Of a stretch of 64,000 nucleotides of DNA, positions 52,145 to 61,032 are shown piece by piece. Source of the DNA: Aestuariicoccus sp032586235. Its GTDB lineage: Bacteria; Pseudomonadota; Alphaproteobacteria; Rhodobacterales; Rhodobacteraceae. The number at the start of each line of letters is the position of its first letter. The first letter of the stretch is position 1. A program made the translations under genes and the position numbers. Under the pieces are notes generated by a model. That model searched no databases and was not told where the DNA came from. It saw only the letters and a program-made list of their open reading frames with translations. The stretch covers positions 12,418 to 76,417 of the forward strand of contig NZ_JAWHTD010000017.1 in assembly GCF_032586235.1 (NCBI RefSeq), in the 5' to 3' direction.

Positions 52145-53055
52145 GCGGCGAGCGCGGCTTTGTCCTGGTCAATGCGCTGGTGCTGGTGGCGGCCCTTTCG
52201 GCCGCCGCGCTGCTGCTCTTGTCGCGCAGCGCCGCCACCCGCGATCTGGCCGGGGCTGCGACGCAGGCCAGCCAGCTCTCTGCCAATCTCGACGCTTTCG
52301 AGGCGCTGGCGCTGACCCTGCTCGAGGCCGACCGCCCCGCCGGGCCGGTCGATCACCGCGGCGAGGCCTGGGCGCGGGCCGACTACGACGTGCCGCTCGA
52401 CCGCGGCCGGGTGGCCGGGGGGCTGCGCGACATGCAGGGTCTTTTCAACCTCAACTGGCTCGCCAACCCCGACGACATCGCGGCGCAAGAGGCCTTTGCC
52501 CGGCTCACGGCAAGCCTCGGCATCGCGCCGCATCGCGCCGAGGCCATCGCCGCGCATCTCGCGCCGGACGGCCCGGCGCAACGCGCGGGCTACGCCAGCG
52601 CGGCGGTGCCCACCGACCCTTTGGGCGGCGCACTCTATCTGGCGGCGCAGCTGCGCGAGGTGCCGGGGCTCTCGGCCGGCGATCTGGAGCGGCTGGCGGC
52701 GGTGACGACCGTGCTGCCGGGGGATGTGCGGCTCAACGTCAACACCGCGCCCGCGGCGGTGCTGGCGGCCTTTCTGCCCTCGGCCAACACCGCTGCCCTG
52801 GGGGCGCTGGTGGCGGGGCTCTCGCGCGATCCGCTGACCTCGGTCGATGCCTTTGCCGAGGCCCTGGGCGGGCTCATGGACGACGAGGCGCTGGCCGCGC
52901 TCGACATGGACCGTTTCGCGGTGGGTTCGGACTGGTTCGAGATGCGCGCCGAGGCACGGCTGGAGGGCCGCCGCGCCGCGCGCCTTGCGGTGCTGCGGCG
53001 ACTGCCGCTTCCACAGGGCAGCGGCGTGGCCTATCGTCTGGACGACTGGAACTGA
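52141..53055 (+). CDS. gspK: Minor pseudopilin GspK
   Basis: 304 residues, the largest pseudopilin. Prepilin helix RG/FVLVNALVLVAALSAAALLLL lacks Glu5 (Asn instead), as is usual for GspK. The DMQGLFNLNWL and LNVNTAPAAVLAA segments match the alpha-helical GspK domain (helix-hairpin-helix type). It tips the pseudopilus with GspI and GspJ. Confidence 0.92.
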   Translation: MSGERGFVLVNALVLVAALSAAALLLLSRSAATRDLAGAATQASQLSANLDAFEALALTLLEADRPAGPVDHRGEAWARADYDVPLDRGRVAGGLRDMQGLFNLNWLANPDDIAAQEAFARLTASLGIAPHRAEAIAAHLAPDGPAQRAGYASAAVPTDPLGGALYLAAQLREVPGLSAGDLERLAAVTTVLPGDVRLNVNTAPAAVLAAFLPSANTAALGALVAGLSRDPLTSVDAFAEALGGLMDDEALAALDMDRFAVGSDWFEMRAEARLEGRRAARLAVLRRLPLPQGSGVAYRLDDWN

Positions 53056-53072
53056 ACCGCGAGGGGGGCAGG

Positions 53073-54233
53073 GTGGCCGCAGGGACAAAAGAGACCGATT
53101 TCGTCCCGCTGGACGGTGCCGCCGCGCCCCCCGGCGCGCGCAAGGTGGCGCTGGTGCCCGGCGCGCTGGCGCCGGTGCTGACGCTCGACCTGCCGCGCGG
53201 CCTGCGCGGCGCCGCGCGCGAGGACGTGGCCCGCCGCCAGCTGCGCGACCTCACCGGGCAGGCGCCCGACACGCTGCAGATGCGGCCCTTCCACGGCCCC
53301 GGCGGCGCGCGCGGCTGGACCCGCGCGCTGGTGGCCGACGCGGGCCAGGTGGCCGCCTGGCGCGACCGCGCGGGCCGCGCCTGCCGCGCGGTGCTGCCCG
53401 ATTACCTGGCGCTGCCCACCACCGAGGGCGTCTGGAGCTTTGAGATGGCAAGCGGCGCGCTGCGCGCGCGCCTTGGCCCCGGGGACGGCTTTACCGCCGC
53501 CGAGGGCCCCGCGCGGCTGATGCTGGAACGCGCGCTGTCCGCTGGCGCGCCCAGGGCGGCGCTGATCGCGGGGCCGGCCCCGGACTGGCTGCGCGCGCTG
53601 CTCGAGGGCCACGAGGTGCCGTTGGCCGCGAGCCCCGACGAGATCGCGAAACTGGGCCTGCCCCGGCCCGAACGGCTGACCCATGGCGAGTTGGCCTTCG
53701 ATCTGCGCAAGGATCCGCTGGCCGAGCGCAGCCGGCTGCGGCGCAACCTGCTGCCCTGGCGCTGGCCGGTGCTGGCGGGGGGTGTGGCGCTGGGGATCTG
53801 GGCCGCGGCGCAGATCGTCGCCACCACCGAGACCGACCGCGCCGCCGCCGCCCTGCGCGACGGCACGCTGGCGCGGGTGCGCGCGGACTTCGTGCCCGCG
53901 GGGCCGATCCTCGACATCCGCGCCCAGGTCAGCCGGGCGCTGGCCGACCGCCGCCGCGCCGCCGAGGCCTGGCGCGGGCGCAGCTCGCCGCTGGTGCTTT
54001 TCGGGCAGGCCGCCGGGGTGATCGCCGGGGCCGGGGCCGAGACCGAAGAGGTGGCTTTCGGGCCGGAACAGGGTCTGGTTGTCGTTCTGCGCCTGCCCGA
54101 TTTCGCCGCTGTCGACCGGCTGGTGGCGGGGCTGCGCGCGGCCGGGCTCTCGGCCGAGGTGGCCGATGCGCGCGCCGGCGACGGGGCCACGGGCGTGCGC
54201 GCCGAACTGCGGATCGGGGAGGGCGAGACATGA
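53073..54233 (+). CDS. gspL: Type II secretion inner-membrane protein GspL
   Basis: 386 residues from a GTG at 53073. An actin-like cytoplasmic domain fills about residues 1-240, a single transmembrane helix (PVLAGGVALGIWAAAQIVATT) follows at about residue 228-248, and a short periplasmic ferredoxin-like domain ends it. GspL recruits GspE and contacts GspM. The identity is from architecture and position between gspK and gspM; sequence motifs in GspL are poorly conserved. Confidence 0.85.
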   Translation: MAAGTKETDFVPLDGAAAPPGARKVALVPGALAPVLTLDLPRGLRGAAREDVARRQLRDLTGQAPDTLQMRPFHGPGGARGWTRALVADAGQVAAWRDRAGRACRAVLPDYLALPTTEGVWSFEMASGALRARLGPGDGFTAAEGPARLMLERALSAGAPRAALIAGPAPDWLRALLEGHEVPLAASPDEIAKLGLPRPERLTHGELAFDLRKDPLAERSRLRRNLLPWRWPVLAGGVALGIWAAAQIVATTETDRAAAALRDGTLARVRADFVPAGPILDIRAQVSRALADRRRAAEAWRGRSSPLVLFGQAAGVIAGAGAETEEVAFGPEQGLVVVLRLPDFAAVDRLVAGLRAAGLSAEVADARAGDGATGVRAELRIGEGET

Positions 54234-54709
54234 TCGACCTCTTGCTGCGTCTGGCGCCCCGCGAACGGCTGCTGATCGGCCTGCTGGCGGTCGTGGTGCT
54301 GCCCGCCGCGCTCTGGCTGGGCTGGGCCGAACCGCTGGCCGAACGCCGCGCCGCCAGCGTGGCGGCGCTGGAGGAGGCGCGCGCGCTCGACGCCTGGGTC
54401 GCCGCAAGGGTGGCCGAGAAGACCGCGCTCGAGGCGCTCGGCGACACCGGCCCGCGCACAGCGATCGGGCTTTCTGCGCTGGAACAGAGCCTGATCGACG
54501 CCGGGCTGCGCAGTGCGGTCAGCGATCTGGCGCGGCGCGGCGCGGGCGGGATCGAGCTGCGCTTCGAGACGGTGGAATTCGGCGATCTGATGGGCTGGCT
54601 GGGCCGTTCGGACCCGGGCTGGGGCTATGACATCGCCGGTTTTCGCATCGTCCGGGGCGAGGCGCCGGGCCTTGTGAGCGCCGATCTGCGGCTGGAACCG
54701 CAGGAATAG
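54230..54709 (+). CDS. gspM: Type II secretion protein GspM
   Basis: 159 residues, overlapping gspL by four bases. A short cytoplasmic N-terminus (LLLRLAPRERLL), one helix (IGLLAVVVLPAALWLGWAEP) and a periplasmic domain match GspM. GspM works with GspL under the assembly platform. No GspN follows; the next plus-strand genes are gspC and gspD. Confidence 0.85.
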   Translation: MIDLLLRLAPRERLLIGLLAVVVLPAALWLGWAEPLAERRAASVAALEEARALDAWVAARVAEKTALEALGDTGPRTAIGLSALEQSLIDAGLRSAVSDLARRGAGGIELRFETVEFGDLMGWLGRSDPGWGYDIAGFRIVRGEAPGLVSADLRLEPQE

Positions 54710-54722
54710 CGGCAGGCCTATC

Positions 54723-54788
54723 AGGGGGCGCTGCCCCCTCTTGGCCATTCGGCCAATTCACCCCCGGAGTATTTTCGCCAAGAAGAAG
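54723..54788. repeat. Interspersed intergenic repeat (family 1, copy 2)
   Basis: 64 of 66 bases agree with copy 1 at 38034-38099, starting AGGGGGCGCTGCCCCC and ending GCCAAGAAGAAG. Here the inner TTGGCC-ATTC-GGCCAA pairs perfectly, against one mismatch in copy 1. It lies between gspM and the convergent lipoprotein gene. Confidence 0.75.
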
Positions 54789-54843
54789 AGAGGGGCCGGG
54801 CGCGTGGTGGAGTGCGGTTCGCATTTTGCGGCAGAGGTAGGGT

Positions 54844-55371
54844 CTATCCCAGCGCCTTGAGCCGCACCCTCAGGCTGGCTAGCCGCCCGGCCAGGGCGCC
54901 CAGCGGGTCGAGATCGGGGGCTTTGTCCAGCACTTCGGCCAGCGCCGTCTGGGCCGAGAGCAGGTGATTGCGCGCCGCCCCGGTGTCGCCGCGGTCGAGC
55001 GCGGCGAGGCCCAGTTCGTGATCCGCCGTGCCCTGCACCGACAGCGCCGCCGCGCGGTCCGTGCCGCTGCTGGCCGAGGCCAGCGCGCGGGCCTGCGCCG
55101 CCGCCTTATCATACTCGCCCCCGCGCAGCAGCGCATGGGCGTATTCCAGCTGCAGCCGCGCGGCCAGGGGGCCCGCCTCGGGCATCAGCCGCAGATAGGC
55201 GCGGCTGGCCTGGGCATAGCGGCCCTCTTCCAGCGCGGTGCGGGCCTGGAGGTATTGCTTGCGGAACCCGGCGTCCGAGCCGCCCGCGCCTTCGTCGCAA
55301 CCCGCAAGCGCGACAAGCAGTGCGGCGCAAAGCCCCGCCCGGGAGAGCCGGGAAAGAAGGTGAGTTTGCAT
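54844..55371 (-). CDS. Lipoprotein with TPR-like helices
   Basis: 175 residues from ATG 55371. The N-terminus MQTHLLSRLSRAGL leads to a lipobox LVALAGC, so the protein is probably acylated after signal peptidase II. The mature part has repeats of helical pattern (ARTALEEGRYAQASRAYLRL, YAHALLRGGEYDKAAAQARAL, ADHELGLAALDRGDTGAARN), like TPRs. It sits on the opposite strand between gspM and gspC. TPR lipoproteins assist outer-membrane secretin assembly in several systems, so a pilotin-like role for GspD is a reasonable guess only. Confidence 0.75.
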   Translation of the reverse strand: MQTHLLSRLSRAGLCAALLVALAGCDEGAGGSDAGFRKQYLQARTALEEGRYAQASRAYLRLMPEAGPLAARLQLEYAHALLRGGEYDKAAAQARALASASSGTDRAAALSVQGTADHELGLAALDRGDTGAARNHLLSAQTALAEVLDKAPDLDPLGALAGRLASLRVRLKALG

Positions 55372-55464
55372 GACCTGCCCGATTTTGGTTTTTATCCTTG
55401 GGCGCGATGCTATCACGGGGCGCGGCCTTGCGTCCATCGCCGCCCCGGGAGCGGAAGGAAACCC

Positions 55465-55947
55465 ATGCGCGTTCTTGCCTTTCTTGCCACACTGGCCGCG
55501 CTGGCGGCGGCGGCCCTGGCCGGGCAGGAGCTGCGCCAGGTGCTGGAGCGCCCGGTGCCCGACACCGCGGCCCCGCCCGTCACCGCCGCCGGCGCCGACC
55601 CCGATCCGGCCCGCGCCGCGCCCGCGCCGCCGCGGGACTGGCCCGCGCTCTTTGGCGAGGTCGTTGTCGCCGAGCCGCAGCCGCCCAAACCGCCCGCCCC
55701 CGCGCCCGAACCGCAGCCGCCCCGCCCCCCCGCGCCGCCCATCGACAGCCTGGGCTACTCCCTACAAGGCTTGGTCAGCGAGGGCGAGAACCGCTGGGCC
55801 ATCGTCTCGCATCCTACCGGAGAGACGCTCCTGCGGGTGGGCGATATGCTGGGCGAGATCTACGAGATCACCGCCATCGACGCCCAGGGCCTCTGGGCCC
55901 GCGCCGCCCCCGATGCCGACCCGGTGCTGCTGGGCTTTGCGGAGTAA
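55465..55947 (+). CDS. gspC: Type II secretion protein GspC (HR domain, no PDZ)
   Basis: 160 residues; GGAAGGAAACCC precedes the ATG. One membrane helix (RVLAFLATLAALAAAALAG) is followed by a proline/alanine-rich periplasmic linker (about residues 30-90) and a homology-region domain (YSLQGLVSEGENRWAIVSHPTGETLLRVGDM). In gammaproteobacteria GspC normally continues into a PDZ domain; here it stops just after the HR domain. GspC couples the inner-membrane platform to the GspD secretin. Confidence 0.8.
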   Translation: MRVLAFLATLAALAAAALAGQELRQVLERPVPDTAAPPVTAAGADPDPARAAPAPPRDWPALFGEVVVAEPQPPKPPAPAPEPQPPRPPAPPIDSLGYSLQGLVSEGENRWAIVSHPTGETLLRVGDMLGEIYEITAIDAQGLWARAAPDADPVLLGFAE

Positions 55948-56301
55948 CCCCCCGCTGCCGGATAATGCCGACCGCATGATGGCCACGCACCTCGTCCCCT
56001 GTTTCATCTGGTCTTAAATATCCCGGGGGTCGCCATTGTCGCGCCATTGGTCCGAGAGACAATGGCGACGGGGCAGCGCCCCCGGCCGGTCGCCGCACGC
56101 GCCAGCGTTTGGCGAAATCAATCCTCCTGCTGTGACCCGCTTTCCCCAGATTGCCCCGCAAATTTCGCTGACCCTGCAACTCAGGCATGTCTTTTGCGCC
56201 GCATTCGGCTAGAGTGGTACGCATAACGACAACGAGCAGCCCGCCGGAAGCGCCTCAAGACCCTGACCACAGGGCAGGCCTCCCCGGCACGAACAGAACG
56301 G
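55948..56301. other. Intergenic region between gspC and gspD
   Basis: This 354-base stretch holds no convincing gene. It contains the family-2 repeat at 56001-56029 followed by a perfect inverted repeat CGCCATTGTC / GACAATGGCG at 56031-56067. Near 56194 TTGCGC and, 18 bases on, TACGCA form a weak promoter candidate for gspD. Otherwise nothing is seen. Confidence 0.5.
56001..56029. repeat. Interspersed intergenic repeat (family 2, copy 1)
   Basis: The 28 bases 56001-56028 match 59749-59776 with one mismatch (the copies read GTTTCATCTGGTCTTAAATA then TCCC or TCCT then GGGG). Both copies are followed by a hairpin: here CGCCATTGTC / GACAATGGCG. Confidence 0.65.
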
Positions 56302-58248
56302 ATGACACAGGTGAGACGCAAGTTGCGGGCGGCGGGGATCGCCCTGATGCTGGCCCTTGGCGCGCCTCTGGCGCTGGCGCCGGAACGGGCCGGGGCGCAG
56401 GTGGCGCTCGATCTGCGCGATGCGGATCTGCGCAGTTTCGTGCAGATCGTCTCCGAGGCGACGGGGCGCAATTTCGTGCTCGACCCGCAGGTGCGCGGCA
56501 CGGTGACGGTGCTGGCCGCCGGCACGATGTCGCCCGCCGCGCTTTACGAGGTCTTCCTCAACGTACTCGAGCTCAACCGGCTGACCATCGTCGAGGGCGT
56601 CGACGCCGACCGCATCGTGCCTCTGGGCAGCGCGCGCGAACTGGCCACCGGCGCCAGCGGCGACGGCGGCTTCGAGACCCGGGTGATCGAGCTGCAGAGC
56701 GCCAGCCCGCAGGAGGTGGTCGAGGTGATCCGCCCGCTCTTGCCCTCCGAGGCGGTGATCTCGACCGTGCCGGGCGCGCGCATGCTGATCCTGTCGGACC
56801 GCAGCGCCAACCTGCGCCGCATCCTGCAGCTGGTCGACCGGCTGGATACCCCGCGCGAGGCGCCGATCGAGATGATCCGCCTGCGCAACGCCTCGGCCAC
56901 GGATGTGCTGCAGGTGGTGCAGTCGATGAACCTTATCCCCGACGGCGCCAGCATCAGCGTCGACCGGCGCTCGAACGCGCTTCTGGTGTCCGGCCCCGAA
57001 AGCCTGCGCGGCCAGGTGCGGATGCTGGCCGGGCGGCTCGACGCGCAGCAAAACACCCAAGCCAGCCGGATCGTCGAGCTCAGCTATGCCGATGCCGCGG
57101 CGCTGGCCGACGTGGTGCTGCGCAGCTTTTCCTCGGGCGGCGAGACCCCGGGCGAGGAGATCCGCGTGGTGCCCGAACCGCAGACCAACGCGCTTTTGAT
57201 CAGCGCCCCGCAGGAGCGCATGGACGAGATCGTCGCCATGGCCCGCCATCTCGACCGCCGCCCGACCCAGGTGCTGGTCGAGGCGGTGATCTTCGAGATG
57301 TCGGTCGAGGGCTTTTCGGATCTCTCGGCGCAGTTTGGCGCGGTGCTCAACGACGTGGTGGTGGGCGGCGTGCAGTTCTCGCTGCAGGGCCGGCCCAACC
57401 TGACCTCGCTGGTGTCCTCGGTGCTCAAGAACGAAACCATCGACGTCGGTTCGGGCGGGGTGGTGGGCGGCGTGCCCGACAACACCGAGCGCGGCATCGC
57501 GGCGTTCCTGTCGGCCATCGCCAGCACCAATTCCACGCGCCTGCTGTCGACGCCCTCGCTCTTGACGCTCAACAACCAGGAGGCCGAGATCGTGGTGGCG
57601 CAGAACGTGCCCTTCGTGACCGGCTCTTTCGCCACGGTGGGCGAGGCGGCGCTGCCCGAAAACCCGTTCCAGACCATCGAGCGGCAGGACGTGGGCCTGA
57701 CGCTGAACGTCACCCCCCAGATCAACGCCGACGGCACCGTGCGGTTGGTGATCAAACAAGAGGTGTCGAGCCTGACCAATTCGCAATCCTCGGCAGGCGG
57801 CGAGATCACCGCGCGGCGCGCGCTCTCGACCACCGTTCTGGTGCGCGACAGCAACGTGATCATGCTGGGCGGGCTGCTGGAGGACGGCTTTGGATCGGTC
57901 AGCCAGCGCGTACCCGGCCTGTCGAAACTGCCGCTGGTGGGCGGGCTCTTCCGGGGCAAGAACGCCTCGAAGAACCAGCGCGTGCTGCTGGTGATGCTGC
58001 GCCCGCGCATCGTGCGCGACGACGCCGAGGCCCGGCGCCTGACCCGCGAGCTGGCCCGCGACGCCAAGCGCGCCAGCCTCGCCATCGCCCCCGCCGACGC
58101 CGACCAGTTCCCGCGCACGCCCTCAGGCGCCTTCCCCTTCGACGGGGCCGATCTGAACCAGCCTTTCGACGCGGGCTTCATCGACGAGGCCGCGCAGCGC
58201 CTCGGCCTGCCGCCGCTGCCCAGTCGGCTGCGGTTCAAGGACCGTTAG
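56302..58248 (+). CDS. gspD: Type II secretion secretin GspD
   Basis: 648 residues. It forms the outer-membrane gate. A signal peptide (LRAAGIALMLALGAPLALA) precedes N0-N3 domains (N0 around VALDLRDADLRSFVQIVSEATG, N1-N3 with IRLRNASATDVLQVVQS) and the secretin barrel domain (VLVEAVIFEMSVEGFSDLS, STRLLSTPSLLTLNNQEAEI, VGLTLNVTPQI, VIMLGGLLEDGFG, LPLVGGLFRGKN). The last residues past RPRIVRDD may bind an assembly protein. ATG 56302 is used. It is followed after 76 bases by an unrelated decarboxylase gene. Confidence 0.95.
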   Translation: MTQVRRKLRAAGIALMLALGAPLALAPERAGAQVALDLRDADLRSFVQIVSEATGRNFVLDPQVRGTVTVLAAGTMSPAALYEVFLNVLELNRLTIVEGVDADRIVPLGSARELATGASGDGGFETRVIELQSASPQEVVEVIRPLLPSEAVISTVPGARMLILSDRSANLRRILQLVDRLDTPREAPIEMIRLRNASATDVLQVVQSMNLIPDGASISVDRRSNALLVSGPESLRGQVRMLAGRLDAQQNTQASRIVELSYADAAALADVVLRSFSSGGETPGEEIRVVPEPQTNALLISAPQERMDEIVAMARHLDRRPTQVLVEAVIFEMSVEGFSDLSAQFGAVLNDVVVGGVQFSLQGRPNLTSLVSSVLKNETIDVGSGGVVGGVPDNTERGIAAFLSAIASTNSTRLLSTPSLLTLNNQEAEIVVAQNVPFVTGSFATVGEAALPENPFQTIERQDVGLTLNVTPQINADGTVRLVIKQEVSSLTNSQSSAGGEITARRALSTTVLVRDSNVIMLGGLLEDGFGSVSQRVPGLSKLPLVGGLFRGKNASKNQRVLLVMLRPRIVRDDAEARRLTRELARDAKRASLAIAPADADQFPRTPSGAFPFDGADLNQPFDAGFIDEAAQRLGLPPLPSRLRFKDR

Positions 58249-58324
58249 GGATTTCGCGCCGCCGGCCCTGTCGTCCGGCCGGCAAACGCGCTAAGGGACC
58301 GGCCACAGCCTGCCGGAGCCCCGC

Positions 58325-59743
58325 ATGACAGACCTTCCCCCCGACCCCCAGGATTGGGACGCCTTCCGCCGCGCCGCGCACGATCTGCTGGATCGGTGCC
58401 TGACCCGGCTGGAGAACGCCGCCGATCACCCCTGGCAGCCGGTGCCCGAAGAGGTGCGCGCGGGCTATGCCATCGGTCCCGCGCAGGGCGACGAGACCGC
58501 GCTGGCCCGGCGGCTGGCGTCGGAGGTGATGCCCTATGCCACCGGCAACACCCATCCGCGTTTCTTCGGCTGGGTGCACGGATCGGGGCTGGCCACCGGG
58601 CTGATGTCGGAAATGGTCGCGGCCACGATGAACGCCAACGTGGGCGGGCGCGACCACGGCGCGGTCTATATGGAGCGCGCGGTGATCGACTGGGCGCGCG
58701 GGGTCTTCGGCTTTCCCGAAGGCGCCAGCGGCATCCTAGTCACCGGCACCTCGCAGGCCACGGTGATCGCGCTGCAGGCCGCGCGGGTGCGCGCGCTGGG
58801 GCCCGAGATGCGCCGGACCGGGCAGGGGGCGGCACGGCTGACCGCCTATGCCGGGGCGAGCGTGCATTCCTCCACCGCCAAGGCGCTGGAGCTGCTCGGC
58901 GTGGGGACCGAAAACCTGCGCCAGATCCCCGACGGCGCGCGTGGCATGGATATGGGCGCCCTCCGCGCCGCCATCGCCGCCGACCGGGCGGCGGGCGCGC
59001 AGCCCTTCGCGCTCGTCGGCACCGCCGGTGCGGTCGACACCGGGCAGTTTGACGATCTGGACGCCCTGGCCGATGTGGCGGTGGACGAGGGTCTCTGGCT
59101 GCATGTGGACGGCGCTTTCGGCGCTTGGGTGGTGCTGGCGGGCGACGATCTGGCCGCGCTGGCGCATGGCATCGGTCGCGCCGACAGCCTGGCCTGCGAT
59201 TTTCACAAATGGATGTACGTGCCCTACGATTGCGGCCTGGCGCTGATCCGGGACGAGGCCGCGCACCGCGCCGCCTTCGCCGTGCGGCCGTCGTATCTCG
59301 AAGGCCAGGACCGGGGGCTCGCGGGGGGCGATCCGTGGTTCTGCGACTACGGCATCGATCTGTCGCGCGGCAACCGCGCGCTCAAGGTCTGGTCGGCGCT
59401 CACCACCTACGGCCCCGAACGGCTGGGCGCGGCCATCGCGCGCAACTGCGCCCAGGCCCGGCTGATGGGCGATCTGGTGAGTGGTCAGAGCCACATGGCG
59501 CTGCTGGCGCCCGTGGTGTCGAACCTCTGCGTCTTCACCGCCGACACGTGGTTGGACCCCGCCGCCCAAAGCGCGCTCAACCGCCGCATCGCGCAGGATC
59601 TGCAGCTCTCGGGCCAGGCGGTCTTCTCTACCACCGACATCGGCGGCGTCACCGGGCTGCGCGCCGCCATCGTCAACCACCGCACTACAAAGGCCGACAT
59701 CCACACCGCCATCGCCGCCGTGGCTCAGGCCCGGGGCACCTGA
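58325..59743 (+). CDS. Pyridoxal-phosphate-dependent decarboxylase (group II type)
   Basis: 472 residues. The PLP-lysine motif is DFHKWMYVPYDCG; HVDGAFGAW upstream holds the conserved Asp and Ala that contact the cofactor, and GTSQATVIALQAARV and HSSTAKALE fit substrate and cofactor sites. It belongs to the aromatic-L-amino-acid/tyrosine/glutamate decarboxylase superfamily; substrate specificity cannot be told from motifs seen. It lies inside the T2SS locus between gspD and gspE but is not part of the machine. Confidence 0.85.
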   Translation: MTDLPPDPQDWDAFRRAAHDLLDRCLTRLENAADHPWQPVPEEVRAGYAIGPAQGDETALARRLASEVMPYATGNTHPRFFGWVHGSGLATGLMSEMVAATMNANVGGRDHGAVYMERAVIDWARGVFGFPEGASGILVTGTSQATVIALQAARVRALGPEMRRTGQGAARLTAYAGASVHSSTAKALELLGVGTENLRQIPDGARGMDMGALRAAIAADRAAGAQPFALVGTAGAVDTGQFDDLDALADVAVDEGLWLHVDGAFGAWVVLAGDDLAALAHGIGRADSLACDFHKWMYVPYDCGLALIRDEAAHRAAFAVRPSYLEGQDRGLAGGDPWFCDYGIDLSRGNRALKVWSALTTYGPERLGAAIARNCAQARLMGDLVSGQSHMALLAPVVSNLCVFTADTWLDPAAQSALNRRIAQDLQLSGQAVFSTTDIGGVTGLRAAIVNHRTTKADIHTAIAAVAQARGT

Positions 59744-59748
59744 CCTCC

Positions 59749-59799
59749 GTTTCATCTGGTCTTAAATATCCTGGGGAGTGTGAGGGGCTGGCCCCTCAC
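59749..59799. repeat. Interspersed intergenic repeat (family 2, copy 2) with hairpin
   Basis: Bases 59749-59776 repeat the copy at 56001-56028 with one mismatch; the hairpin GTGAGGGGC-TG-GCCCCTCAC (59780-59799) follows. It lies just downstream of the decarboxylase and probably helps end its transcript. Confidence 0.65.
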
Positions 59800-59853
59800 T
59801 CCCGCCGCCGCCAAAGGCGCAACGGAAGCATATGCGGATCCTGCACAGCACGA

Positions 59854-59895
59854 GCCGTGACCAGCGCCTGCCCGTGGGATGGCGCTGGTCACGGC
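59854..59895. terminator. Long hairpin between convergent genes
   Basis: A perfect 15-bp stem GCCGTGACCAGCGCC / GGCGCTGGTCACGGC with a 12-base loop lies between the decarboxylase (plus) and the epimerase (minus), where a bidirectional terminator is expected. No T-run. Confidence 0.55.
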
Positions 59896-59952
59896 GGCCT
59901 TCGGCCTTGATTCCGCGACTTCGGGGCGCTGAACGGGTCCCCGTTTCAGACC

Positions 59953-60963
59953 TTAAACCCCGTAATACTCCCTGTACCAGGCCACGAAGCGCGCCACGCC
60001 CTCCGTCACCGGCGTGCCCGGCACCTTGCCGGTCAGCGCCTGCAAGAGCGCCGTATCGGCCCAGGTGGCGGGGACGTCGCCGGGCTGCATCTCCATCAGG
60101 TTGCGCTCGGCCTTCCGCCCCAGCGCCGCTTCGATCGCGGCGATGAAATCGCCCAGTTCCACCGGGCTGGCGTTGCCGATGTTGACCACCCGGAAGGGCG
60201 CCACCGGCGACAGGCTGTCGCCTGCCACGGGCGCCGCGCCCGGCACCGCGTCGGCCAGCGCCAGGATCCCCTCCACCAGATCGTCGATATAGGTAAAGTC
60301 ACGCCGCATCCGGCCGTGGTTGTAGACGTCGATGGGCCGCCCTTCGAGGATCGCCCGGGTGAACTTGAAAGGCGCCATGTCCGGCCGCCCCCAGGGCCCG
60401 TAGACCGTGAAGAAGCGGAACATCGTCGTGGGCAGCCCGTGCAGATGCGCATAGGCATGGGCCATCGCCTCGGTCGCCTTCTTGGTGGCGGCATAGAACG
60501 ACATCTGATGATCGGCGCGGTCGGTCTCGGCATAGGGCATCTTGTCGTTTGCGCCGTAGACCGACGAGGTCGAAGCCAAAAGCAGATGCCCGGGCGGAAA
60601 TTCCCGCGCCGCCTCCAAAAGCTCGAACGTGCCGGTCACGTTGCTGTCGAGATAGGCGCGCGGGTTCTCCAGGCTGTAGCGCACGCCCGCCTGTGCCGCG
60701 AGATGGATCACCAGATCGAAGCGCCCCCCGGCGAACATCCCCCGCAGCCGCCCCGGCGTTTCCACGTAATCCTGCACGAAGTCGAACCTGTCATGCGCCC
60801 GCAGCGGCGCCAGCCGCGCCTCTTTCAGGGTGACGTCGTAATAATCGGTCATCGCATCGAGGCCCGTGACCCGCCAGCCCGCCTCCAGCAGGCGCGCGCA
60901 GCAGGCCGCGCCGATGAATCCGGCCGCGCCGGTGACGAATGCGTGTCTCATGGCCATGGTCAT
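59953..60963 (-). CDS. UDP-glucuronate 4-epimerase-like NAD-dependent epimerase
   Basis: 336 residues. It belongs to the extended SDR family: GAAGFIGAACCARLLEAG is the GxxGxxG cofactor loop, LAAQAGVRYS and SVYGA precede the YAATK catalytic pair, and RPDMAPFKF, DVYNHGRMRRDFTYIDDL and VVNIGN are typical of UDP-glucuronate epimerases (Cap1J/LpsL/UGlcAE group). The product would be UDP-galacturonate, from the UDP-glucuronate made by Ugd. It is thus a capsule gene placed inside the T2SS region. Start (ATG 60963) uncertain between three close ATGs. Confidence 0.85.
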   Translation of the reverse strand: MTMAMRHAFVTGAAGFIGAACCARLLEAGWRVTGLDAMTDYYDVTLKEARLAPLRAHDRFDFVQDYVETPGRLRGMFAGGRFDLVIHLAAQAGVRYSLENPRAYLDSNVTGTFELLEAAREFPPGHLLLASTSSVYGANDKMPYAETDRADHQMSFYAATKKATEAMAHAYAHLHGLPTTMFRFFTVYGPWGRPDMAPFKFTRAILEGRPIDVYNHGRMRRDFTYIDDLVEGILALADAVPGAAPVAGDSLSPVAPFRVVNIGNASPVELGDFIAAIEAALGRKAERNLMEMQPGDVPATWADTALLQALTGKVPGTPVTEGVARFVAWYREYYGV

Positions 60964-61032
60964 CGCCCCAATCGGGGCGCGCCGTCAACGGCAAAGCTTG
61001 CCATCGGGCGCGCACGCGCCGAACATGCCGGC

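Noticed and set aside
60316..61032. N-terminal extension of GspE upstream of 61033
   Set aside because: The extension overlaps the epimerase gene on the other strand and its translation is low-complexity; ATG 61033 starts the recognisable GspE.
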